From the NCBI GenBank assembly GCA_021639365.1, contig JAJXHK010000032.1:11285-25298 (forward strand): 14,014 nucleotides of DNA. The letters run 5' to 3'. The notes under the pieces are model-generated. The model ran no database searches and was not told the DNA's origin. It saw only the letters and a program-made list of their open reading frames with translations. Each line of letters opens with the position of its first letter. The stretch's first letter is position 1. The translations under genes were made by a program, and so were the position numbers. Positions 1 through 5,549 of the stretch are shown here, one piece after another. This DNA is from Collinsella aerofaciens (GTDB lineage: Bacteria; Actinomycetota; Coriobacteriia; Coriobacteriales; Coriobacteriaceae).

Positions 1-2
1 GC

Positions 3-37
3 GAAGCCGGTGCGGATCCGCGAAGCGGATGCGCGGA
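3..37 (+). repeat. Palindromic repeat element, copy A (right end, truncated by window edge)
   Basis: Seen: GAAGCCGG (3-10) is followed by a hairpin with stem ATCCGC (16-21), loop GAA (22-24) and GCGGAT (25-30). It is extended by GCG/CGC (12-14 with 32-34) across a G-G mismatch and ends in GGA. The second copy near 2984-3015 has the same GAAGCCGG start, a hairpin with different stem bases and a GTA loop, and a CGGAC end. Conserved flanks with a re-paired but different stem suggest selection for the fold. The element abuts a tRNA 3'-end fragment at position 38, exactly as copy B does at 3016. Its left end lies outside the window. Membership of one repeat family is inferred from two copies only. 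Confidence 0.6.
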
Positions 38-55
38 ATCCTATACGCCGCACCA
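38..55 (+). other. tRNA 3'-end fragment (from T-loop to CCA)
   Basis: The 18 nt read as the end of a T-loop (AT), a T-stem 3' strand (CCTAT), a 7-nt acceptor strand (ACGCCGC), discriminator A and CCA, counting from the first A. The 12 nt upstream cannot form a matching T-arm 5' half, so this is a fragment and not the end of an intact tRNA. The equivalent fragment at 3016-3033 also has 18 nt and also starts at ATCC. A rho-independent terminator follows 9 bases later, as expected for a tRNA. The parent tRNA is not in the window; its 5' acceptor strand should read GCGGCGT. Its identity cannot be told; discriminator A would fit several, including Leu. Confidence 0.5.
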
Positions 56-64
56 TTTGAGATT

Positions 65-94
65 AAAGCTCCCGGCAACGGGGGCTTTTCTTTT
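65..94 (+). terminator. Rho-independent terminator
   Basis: A 10-bp stem (65-74 with 79-88, one T-G pair) closed by a GCAA tetraloop runs into a T-rich tail ending at 94. It ends whatever plus-strand transcript enters the window, probably a tRNA transcript given the fragment just before it. Confidence 0.85.
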
Positions 95-218
95 GCGCCA
101 GCTTGAGTGCTTTCGTCCAAAGGGACGATTTCCTGTCGACTCGTGTAAGATTCCGAGTAGATGTCGCGACTTATTCGCGACCACTCCTTCTTCAAGCGAC
201 CGATCAGGGTGATATTCC

Positions 219-2660
219 GTGGCAGAGCGTCCGACATACAAGCTCAGGTTTCTCGATCCCAAGAAGCGCTTTCCGGCGATGCCCGAGCAGCCTGCGGGAC
301 GCTCATATGGCGTGGTCTGGAAACTCTTTGGCGAGGATCAGCATGAATCTTGTTATGTCGTCGAATTCGTTGGCAAAAGCCATGTGTCGCTTTTGGGCTA
401 CGTAAGCGTTTCGGGTGAGGTGTACAAGGTGGACCGCCCCGTCAGCGAGGCTCCGCTGCCCAACGATCCCGACATGGAACTGGTCCTTGACGAGTCGGAC
501 TCCGGTATTGGTGAGATTATGGTGAGGGGAGCAAACGGCACGATGCGCGCGTGCGCGCGAACCGTCGGCTCTCCCGAAGGTCCCATGCGCGAACAGTCCG
601 ATCACGAGACATGGAATTCGGCCCGCTCCCTTCCTTACGGTGAGTTCATGGCATCGATGTTCCTGCGCTACGTGATATTCGCTGACTCCGAAAATACCAT
701 TGCGAGCACAGCGGACGCCGACGGACTCGACGAGGGTATGCAAAACGTTGTCGACAAGATCAAGCTCGTAAAGTTGCCCGAGCCGGTCGAGGTGTTTTTG
801 GGCTTTAACACGACACCGCTACCTGACGCTATCGAGACGCTGCTCTACCGCGTTGACCATGCCGAGAATCCGAGCGGTATCGAGCGCTATGCCGCCGCCC
901 TTATGAGTGAAATTGACTTGCCCCGCTTGCGCACCATCGCCGCTAAGTCCGAGATGAGCCTGGCTCGCATCGATCGCTCAAAGCTTTTCTATCTCAATTT
1001 TGATCGTAGTCTGCTAGACCAGGACGAGATTGACACGCTGCTCGCCATCGAGTGCCGTCTCAACCGCCTCTCCGGCATCCTTGAGCGCATTGGGGCTGGA
1101 TTGGCCCCCGCGGCCTCGTCGCCGAGCCTTGAGGGCTGTGCGCTCTTTGATTCGTGGCATATCGCTAAGACGACCAACGATGTTCCCCGACTGCTCGATA
1201 CGGCCTCGAGCGATAACCCGTGGGCCAAACCGGGAACGGTTTCGTGCCAGCCGGGCGGTGAGTGGGATGTGCGTACCCGCTTCGCGCGTATTGTCGAGGC
1301 ACTAAACGTGGTCACACGGCTCGACTATACCTATCGGGCAAACGTTGCCGAGGGGATTATGCTCGTTCGGTTTGGGCACTCTGTCGTGGATGCTATGCCG
1401 CAACGTGAATACGACGCTCAAGATGACGCCTGGCGCGAGCTGGACGAAGACACGCGCGCAATCTGGGCCGCGGAGCACGATGCGCGCGTGGCACTCACGC
1501 TTGCGGCAGCGTGCTTTGCCGCGGGCGCCTGCATCACGCGCTGCTATGTGCAGATTGCTGCTCCCGACAGTGGGCAGGGCGAGCGCGTTGTCGCAACATA
1601 TTTCTTTGGGCGCGCGGCCTATCTGGCCGATTGCGTGTCTGTCGCCAAGGATCTTGAGAGCATGGACATGGACGATATGCCGTGCAAGCGTGTGCTTGAG
1701 GCGTATGAGTCAACCGCTCCGGAGACGATTGAGCCTGCGGAGGTTCATGCTCGTCCGCGTGATGACCATCGCACGCTGCCGCCGGCGCTGCGCGATCTGC
1801 TGCTTGCCGATACGGCTGATGAGTTGGAGGTCATGGAAGAGGACGACGACCCATACGTGGCCCGTGTTGTTGAATTGCGCGAGCAGGCAAAAGTCGACCG
1901 TACAGGTGCTTTTGAAGGCTTTTCCCGTCTTGTCGAGGAGTTGGAGGCCAAGTGCGCCGTCGCCGAGCTTTTGGCGACAGGTCCGGTTCAAACGCAGTTT
2001 TGCGATAACCAGCTGGTGCGCATGGTGCTACCGGTGTTGGAAGAAGACCGCTCTGTGCGAATCCTTCGTGCGCCCGATGCGCTGTACTTTGCCCAGCACG
2101 AGATCTGCAGCTTTTACGCCGAGCAAGAGGACTTTGAACGAGCACTGCCCGAGGTGCGCCATCTTTACGATCTGGCGCGCTCGTCCATGCAGTCGCACTT
2201 TGCGCTCATCAACGTGCTTGCGCGTCTGGAGCGCTTTGACGAGATTATCGAGGTGGCGCGCCACGGCCTACGTATTGCCAGCGATCGTTCTGCAATCGGT
2301 TACCTGTTCTATCGCTTGGCGTTTGCCTATTGGAATTGCGATCAGCTCGACCTGGCGCTGGCTTGTTACCGTCTGGTGCCGCGCGGCGAGGAGTCGGGCA
2401 GCAGCGCGCTGGAAGAAATGCAGGGCCTTATGAACGAGATGGGCGTCAGCGAGCCTCCGACGTTCGAGGAAGCGGTCGAGACCATCCACAAGGCTGGACT
2501 AGAGCTGCCGCCAGTGTCCGCCGTGGCGAATCAGCTGGCAGATGCCGCTGTGCAACTGGTCGACAACGGTTTCTTTTTCCTGGCGCGCGGTTGTATCTTC
2601 CAAATGTGGCGCACCATGGGCAATGACGAGCTCGGCTCCCTCAACCGCTCGCTGGGGTAG
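219..2660 (+). CDS. Uncharacterised protein, TPR-like C-terminal region
   Basis: An 813-residue protein that I do not recognise. The GTG start at 219 is preceded by AGGGTGA about 8 bases upstream, and the whole frame has coherent actinobacterial codon use. No signal peptide is visible, so it is probably cytoplasmic. The N-terminal ~120 residues are beta-rich in appearance. Residues ~423-473 form an alanine- and cysteine-rich hydrophobic patch that looks like a buried core, not a membrane segment. Residues ~540-560 are very acidic. Residues ~621-718 contain paired amphipathic helices with tyrosine, alanine and leucine spacing typical of tetratricopeptide-type solenoids, suggesting protein-protein contacts. 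It stands alone between the terminator at 65-94 and tRNA-Ser, with no operon partner in view. Two small hairpins (about 114-126, and 163-168 with 176-181) lie in its leader. A scaffold or assembly role would be a guess. Confidence 0.85.
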   Translation: MAERPTYKLRFLDPKKRFPAMPEQPAGRSYGVVWKLFGEDQHESCYVVEFVGKSHVSLLGYVSVSGEVYKVDRPVSEAPLPNDPDMELVLDESDSGIGEIMVRGANGTMRACARTVGSPEGPMREQSDHETWNSARSLPYGEFMASMFLRYVIFADSENTIASTADADGLDEGMQNVVDKIKLVKLPEPVEVFLGFNTTPLPDAIETLLYRVDHAENPSGIERYAAALMSEIDLPRLRTIAAKSEMSLARIDRSKLFYLNFDRSLLDQDEIDTLLAIECRLNRLSGILERIGAGLAPAASSPSLEGCALFDSWHIAKTTNDVPRLLDTASSDNPWAKPGTVSCQPGGEWDVRTRFARIVEALNVVTRLDYTYRANVAEGIMLVRFGHSVVDAMPQREYDAQDDAWRELDEDTRAIWAAEHDARVALTLAAACFAAGACITRCYVQIAAPDSGQGERVVATYFFGRAAYLADCVSVAKDLESMDMDDMPCKRVLEAYESTAPETIEPAEVHARPRDDHRTLPPALRDLLLADTADELEVMEEDDDPYVARVVELREQAKVDRTGAFEGFSRLVEELEAKCAVAELLATGPVQTQFCDNQLVRMVLPVLEEDRSVRILRAPDALYFAQHEICSFYAEQEDFERALPEVRHLYDLARSSMQSHFALINVLARLERFDEIIEVARHGLRIASDRSAIGYLFYRLAFAYWNCDQLDLALACYRLVPRGEESGSSALEEMQGLMNEMGVSEPPTFEEAVETIHKAGLELPPVSAVANQLADAAVQLVDNGFFFLARGCIFQMWRTMGNDELGSLNRSLG

Positions 2661-2709
2661 GCGAAGCTTTCAAGAAGGAAAGGCTGCTAGGCAATTAGAA
2701 AATTTCCTC

Positions 2710-2738
2710 TTGCCCATCCTTGGCTGTTTGGTTACTAT
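2710..2738 (+). promoter_or_regulatory. Promoter of tRNA-Ser
   Basis: TTGCCC (2710-2715), a 17-bp spacer and TACTAT (2733-2738) lie so that transcription would start 7-8 bases before the mature tRNA 5' end at 2753. Fit to the sigma-70/SigA consensus is 3/6 and 4/6. Spacing and location support it. Confidence 0.55.
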
Positions 2739-2752
2739 AGAACGGCTGTTAC

Positions 2753-2843
2753 GGAGAGCTGACCGAGAGGCCGAAGGTGCTCGCCTGCTAAGCGAGTATG
2801 CCCCAAAAGGGCATCTGGGGTTCGAATCCCCAGCTCTCCGCCA
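2753..2843 (+). tRNA. tRNA-Ser, anticodon GCT
   Basis: A complete class II tRNA of 91 nt with encoded CCA. The acceptor stem is GGAGAGC paired with GCTCTCC (2833-2839), with discriminator G. The anticodon stem is CTCGC/GCGAG (2780-2784, 2792-2796) around the loop CTGCTAA. The anticodon GCT is at 2787-2789 and reads AGC and AGT serine codons. A long variable arm (ATGCCC/GGGCAT) marks a serine tRNA, and the T-arm has the standard TTCGAAT loop. It has its own promoter and terminator, and its 3' part (from T-loop A59 onward) is duplicated 190 bp downstream. Confidence 0.97.
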
Positions 2844-2915
2844 GTATGAATTGAAAGAAGGGCTCCATTCGGGGCCCTTTTTGCTATCAAGAACGTAAGC
2901 TGGGGATTCGAACCC
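2826..2915 (+). repeat. Direct repeat copy 1: tRNA-Ser 3' end, terminator and inverted T-arm
   Basis: About 90 bases starting inside the tRNA T-loop and running through CCA, the terminator and an inverted T-arm copy are repeated at 3016-3106 with roughly 88% identity (hand alignment). The first 20 bases are identical. The terminator hairpin differs by changes that keep pairing. The unit ends with an 18-nt sequence (2898-2915) that is the exact reverse complement of the T-arm at 2818-2835. Confidence 0.85.
2858..2882 (+). terminator. Terminator of tRNA-Ser
   Basis: A 9-bp stem (2858-2866 with 2871-2879, one T-G pair), ATTC loop and run of five T, starting 15 bases after the tRNA CCA. Confidence 0.9.
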
Positions 2916-3025
2916 GAGAGGGCACGGGCGTTAAGCAAACGCGAAAGCGTTTGTAGCCCGTGGGCGAAAAGCCGCCAGGCTTTGAAGCCGGAGGGCATGC
3001 GTAGCATGCCCGGACATCCCCAGCT
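2898..3025. repeat. Palindrome-rich element (copy B) bounded by inverted tRNA T-arm sequences
   Basis: The segment is bounded by AGCTGGGGAT (2898-2907) and its reverse complement ATCCCCAGCT (3016-3025). Inside are three hairpins. The first is CACGGGC/GCCCGTG (2923-2929, 2956-2962) enclosing CAAACGC-GAAA-GCGTTTG (2936-2953). The second is AAAGCC-GCCA-GGCTTT (2968-2983). The third is GGGCATGC-GTA-GCATGCCC (2993-3011), an 8-bp perfect stem. The part GAAGCCGG...CGGAC (2984-3015) matches copy A at 3-37. No credible coding sequence lies here. The loops closing hairpins 1 and 3 belong to the compact GNA/GNAA type known to make very stable single-stranded DNA hairpins. Function is unknown; a mobile or recombination-generated element is the simplest reading. 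Confidence 0.7.
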
Positions 3026-3106
3026 CTCCGCCAGTTTAAATTTAAAGAAGGGTTCCATTTGGGGCCCTTTTTTAGTTTCAAGAGCGTTAGCTGGGGATTC
3101 GAACCC
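3016..3106 (+). repeat. Direct repeat copy 2: partial tRNA-Ser 3' end, terminator and inverted T-arm
   Basis: The copy starts with ATCCCCAGCTCTCCGCCA, the last 18 nt of tRNA-Ser(GCT). It continues with a variant of the same terminator and ends with the 18-nt inverted T-arm (3089-3106). It lacks the 5' three quarters of the tRNA, so it cannot be a functional gene. Such 3'-end duplications are typical of attachment sites left by integrases that target tRNA genes. Confidence 0.85.
3048..3073 (+). terminator. Duplicated terminator
   Basis: A 9-bp stem (3048-3056 with 3061-3069, two T-G pairs) with ATTT loop and six T. It is homologous to the terminator at 2858-2882; the stem substitutions keep pairing as wobble pairs. 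Confidence 0.8.
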
Positions 3107-3108
3107 TC

Positions 3109-3137
3109 AAAAAAGAGGCATCCTTTCGGACGCCTCC
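3109..3137 (-). terminator. Terminator of the carboxypeptidase gene
   Basis: Read on the minus strand, a 10-bp stem (two G-T pairs) with a GAAA tetraloop is followed by a T-run (the A-run 3109-3114 on the plus strand). It lies 28 bases past the stop codon of the minus-strand gene ending at 3165. Confidence 0.85.
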
Positions 3138-3164
3138 TTTCAATGGGCTTATTATTCTTGCGCC

Positions 3165-4505
3165 CTACACCTCAGGAGCCTTGGCGACGGTCTCGCTTTC
3201 TGCCGTGAGCGGGCGGTTGTCGATGCGACGGCCCAAGCGATCGAGCTTCACGAGCAGCCATTCAATGGGATTCGGCCCTGCGCCTTCCTCGTCGGCAACC
3301 AGGTCCATGACGGCGATCTTGGTGCCGTCCTGCTTGAGCGTGACGCTACCCACCTTGTCGCCCACATGCACCGTGCCCGAAAGATCGTCGTAGCTAACCT
3401 TTTCGGTCACCTCGCCGGCAAGGGAAAACACGGTCGCTTGCGCCGTGGGATCGGCGAGTGTGGCGTCGATCGTCTTATCCGTCCAGTCGGTTTGGCCAAT
3501 GCGCGCCATAAGCGGGTTGCCGTTGGCGGTCTTTTCCTGTGTGTTGGCGATTGCGACCGTCACCTTGTGGCCGTAGTACCAGTTGGCAAGGGTGGCGGTA
3601 TCGGTAAAGCGCTGGTCGGTGGTGGTGGAGTTCAAAACGACGGTGTAGATCTCGTCGCCGTCGCGGTTGTAGGCGCTCGTGAAGCAGTAGCCCGCGTCGT
3701 CGGTGGTGCCGGTCTTGCCGCCAATGTTGCCATCTTGGCCCAGCAAATAGTTATGCGTGTCCATGGAATGCGAATGGTCGGTGCCGTCGGCGCCCGTGAC
3801 CTCGATCCAGGAATCCTTGCTCGCTACGACCTCGCGGATCGTGTCGTTTTTCATGGCCTCCTGCATCATCAGCGCTACGTCGTGTGCGGTTGAGTGCATA
3901 TCGCCAGCCCACTCATCAAAGTCCAGACCATGCGGGTTTTCAAAAAGCGTACCGGTGCAGCCGAGCTTCTTAGCGCGCTCGTTCATGGCCTTCACAAAGG
4001 TTGCCTCGGCGTCTTTGGTCTTAGGCTCGATCTTCTTGCCCACATATTCGGCGAGCACGACGGCGGCGTCGTTGCCCGAGGGAATCATCAGGCCGCGCAG
4101 TGCCTGCTCCACGGTAAGCTCGTCGCCTTCGAGCAAGCCGGCGGTCGAATTGCCCACGGTGGCTGCGGCGTTGCTCACCGTGACCTTCTCGTCCATCTTG
4201 CAATTCTCGACGGTTAGGATTGCGGTCATGACCTTGGTGATCGAGGCGATTTTGACCTGCTCATCGGCGCCGCGCCCGTAGTAGACGGTGCCGTCTTTGC
4301 CCATGACGAGCGCATTGGTCGCATCGATATCGGGCAGGTTTTCTGCCGTGATGCCGCGCGCATCGGCGGTTTTGCCGCAGACATTGTCGGTCGTGAGCAC
4401 TTGGGCGCCGGCGACGGTGGGCACGCCAGCGGCAAGGGCGATAGCGCAGACAAAGCCGGCGGCAAGCTGGGCTGAGCGCTTTGCAAAAGAGGTGAGGGAC
4501 TTCAC
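3165..4505 (-). CDS. D-alanyl-D-alanine carboxypeptidase (peptidase S11, DacA/PBP5 type)
   Basis: Removes the terminal D-Ala from peptidoglycan pentapeptide outside the membrane. All three penicillin-binding motifs are present, counted from the GTG at 4505: SITK (88-91, nucleophile Ser88), SGN (143-145) and KTG (264-266). A signal peptide is clear: basic start, hydrophobic stretch at about 13-30, and likely cleavage after AGA at about 34. Residues ~360-415 resemble the PBP5 C-terminal beta domain, and the tail is amphipathic and basic, fitting membrane attachment. The frame is open to a TTG at 4616 and has an ATG at 4574. I prefer GTG 4505 because the longer forms put acidic residues before the signal peptide and because TATACT lies between the ATG and this GTG. 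No strong ribosome site marks any of the starts. The product is 446 residues, a little longer than usual. It is divergent from a VanR-like regulator. Confidence 0.93.
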   Translation of the reverse strand: MKSLTSFAKRSAQLAAGFVCAIALAAGVPTVAGAQVLTTDNVCGKTADARGITAENLPDIDATNALVMGKDGTVYYGRGADEQVKIASITKVMTAILTVENCKMDEKVTVSNAAATVGNSTAGLLEGDELTVEQALRGLMIPSGNDAAVVLAEYVGKKIEPKTKDAEATFVKAMNERAKKLGCTGTLFENPHGLDFDEWAGDMHSTAHDVALMMQEAMKNDTIREVVASKDSWIEVTGADGTDHSHSMDTHNYLLGQDGNIGGKTGTTDDAGYCFTSAYNRDGDEIYTVVLNSTTTDQRFTDTATLANWYYGHKVTVAIANTQEKTANGNPLMARIGQTDWTDKTIDATLADPTAQATVFSLAGEVTEKVSYDDLSGTVHVGDKVGSVTLKQDGTKIAVMDLVADEEGAGPNPIEWLLVKLDRLGRRIDNRPLTAESETVAKAPEV

Positions 4506-4544
4506 AGATTTCGCTTTCGACGGGACGGTCTCTTCTGGAACTAG

Positions 4545-4550
4545 AGTATA
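4545..4550 (-). promoter_or_regulatory. Possible -10 element of the carboxypeptidase gene
   Basis: TATACT on the minus strand, 40 bases before the preferred GTG start at 4505. There is no good -35 hexamer at 16-18 bp, so the promoter, if real, may need an activator. Confidence 0.35.
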
Positions 4551-4621
4551 TCGTTTACCGGTGTCGGCGATCATCGCGTGCGTGCGTGGCCCACATCCGC
4601 GCCCGAACGGGCACAAGGGTG

Positions 4622-4637
4622 CTTAAGGCCGACTTAA
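4622..4637. promoter_or_regulatory. CTTAA direct repeat, possible response-regulator site
   Basis: CTTAA occurs at 4622-4626 and 4633-4637, an 11-bp step. The same bases also form the inverted repeat TTAAG-N5-CTTAA (4623-4637). OmpR/PhoB-family regulators usually bind 5-7-bp direct repeats at 11-bp steps. The site lies in the divergent gap between the carboxypeptidase and the VanR-like gene. Assignment to that regulator is inference. Confidence 0.35.
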
Positions 4638-4676
4638 TCACCCACGCTTGTTGTGTGTGGCGTGCGCCCCCTCGGG

Positions 4677-4682
4677 CATAAT
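4677..4682 (+). promoter_or_regulatory. Possible -10 element of the VanR-like gene
   Basis: CATAAT (5 of 6 to the consensus) lies 20 bases before the ATG at 4703. The nearest -35-like sequence (TTGTGT, 4651-4656) is 20 bp away, too far for a standard promoter. Confidence 0.35.
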
Positions 4683-4702
4683 GGAGCGCGAGAGGAGCAC
4701 GC

Positions 4703-5401
4703 ATGAACGAGCGCATTTTGGTAGTTGATGACGAAAAGGCCATCGCCGACTTGGTTGGTATCTACCTTACAAAAGAAGGCTTTGACGTACAGGTCGCCTA
4801 TAGCGGGGCCGATGCTGCCAAGGCAATCTTGGAGCAGGAGTTCGATCTGGCGCTGCTGGATGTCATGCTGCCCGATATCGATGGGCTTGAGTTGCTGCGT
4901 ACGATCCGTTCCAGCCATACCTATCCCGTGATCATGCTGACGGCGCGCGATGCCCAGCAAGACAAGATCGAGGGCCTTTCGCTTGGCGCGGACGATTACG
5001 TGGTTAAGCCGTTCCGCCCGCTGGAGCTCATCGCGCGCGTGCACGCTCAGCTTCGCCGCTACACCAGCTACGGTAGCCGTGCGCAGGCGGCCGAGTCGCC
5101 GACCATCCAGTTCGACGGCCTGGAGATCAACCGCGATGCCCGTTCCGTAACGGTGGACGGTGCACCGGTACGCCTCACGCCCACCGAGTATTCAATCTTG
5201 CTGTATCTGGTCGAGCATCGCGGCAGCGTGGTGGCCGTGGAGGACCTGTTCCGCGCAGTGTGGAACGAGGACTTTATGCCCGGCTCCAACAATACGGTGA
5301 TGGTGCACATTCGCCACCTGCGCGAAAAGATCGGCGACGACGCACAAAAGCCGCGCTTTATCAAAAACGTCTGGGGCGTCGGCTACATGTGCGAGGGCTA
5401 G
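4703..5401 (+). CDS. Response regulator, OmpR/PhoB family (VanR-like)
   Basis: A cytoplasmic DNA-binding regulator of 232 residues, normal length for the family. The receiver domain spans ~1-120 with acidic pocket Asp9/Asp10, phospho-acceptor Asp53 (in LLDVMLPD), Thr80 and Lys102 before Pro-Phe. The winged-helix output domain spans ~133-230 and ends in the typical GVGYMC strand. AGAGGAG about 6 bases before the ATG is a strong ribosome site. Sequence style resembles the VanR branch. Its likely partner kinase, a VanS-like protein at 6722-7960, is separated from it by an AAA ATPase gene and a 9-bp repeat array, which is unusual. All genes from here to 7960 run in the same direction and could be one transcript. 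The divergent carboxypeptidase is a plausible target, but this is inferred from position only. Confidence 0.93.
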   Translation: MNERILVVDDEKAIADLVGIYLTKEGFDVQVAYSGADAAKAILEQEFDLALLDVMLPDIDGLELLRTIRSSHTYPVIMLTARDAQQDKIEGLSLGADDYVVKPFRPLELIARVHAQLRRYTSYGSRAQAAESPTIQFDGLEINRDARSVTVDGAPVRLTPTEYSILLYLVEHRGSVVAVEDLFRAVWNEDFMPGSNNTVMVHIRHLREKIGDDAQKPRFIKNVWGVGYMCEG

Positions 5402-5442
5402 AACCGGACAAACGGTAGGGGCTGCCCATGGTTTGGCGATCG

Positions 5443-5523
5443 CACTATTTTCACTATTTGCACTAAAAGCACTAAAGACACTAAAATCACTAAAAGCACT
5501 AGAATCACTATTTTCACTAAAGC
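5443..5523. repeat. Nine tandem 9-bp repeats, consensus CACTAAAAN
   Basis: Nine contiguous 9-base units each begin with CACTA, without a single spacing error: TTTT, TTTG, AAAG, AAGA, AAAT, AAAG, GAAT, TTTT and AAGC follow in order. The array is AT-rich in a GC-rich genome and lies in the 148-bp gap before the ATPase gene, ending 14 bases before its ribosome site. In the frame of the ATPase it would encode a three-residue periodic stretch (X-Leu-Lys or X-Leu-Phe). The strong ribosome site after it argues that it is untranslated leader. Confidence 0.95.
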
Positions 5524-5549
5524 GCGATGCAGCTGATAGGGAGTGGCGA

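Noticed and set aside
1..60. Open frame from base 1 to TGA at 58-60, as the tail of an upstream protein gene
   Set aside because: The same bases are better explained by the hairpin repeat plus an 18-nt tRNA 3' end. A 20-codon tail has no recognisable content.
1345..2433. 362-codon plus-strand ORF within the 813-residue gene
   Set aside because: Its Arg/Ser/Trp-rich composition is that of an out-of-frame shadow. The main frame is uninterrupted and has a ribosome site.
2844..2915. A second tRNA on the minus strand, suggested by GGGTTCGAATCCCCAGCT
   Set aside because: Only the T-arm and four further bases match. No acceptor, CCA, anticodon arm or D-arm is present.
2735..3081. Minus-strand ORFs across tRNA-Ser and the repeats
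   Set aside because: They are antisense to a tRNA and its duplicated 3' end, a common source of false ORFs.
2982..3893. 303-codon plus-strand ORF
   Set aside because: It starts in the palindromic repeat and then runs antisense to the clearly real carboxypeptidase gene.
5443..5523. CRISPR array or CACTA-type transposon end
   Set aside because: The units are 9 bp with no spacers, and no terminal inverted repeat or transposase is present.
5433..5549. N-terminal extension of the ATPase from TTG 5433, giving Leu-Lys periodic residues
   Set aside because: The ATG at 5550 has AGGGAG at ideal spacing, the TTG has no ribosome site, and NPF begins close after the ATG as in related ATPases. Not fully excluded.
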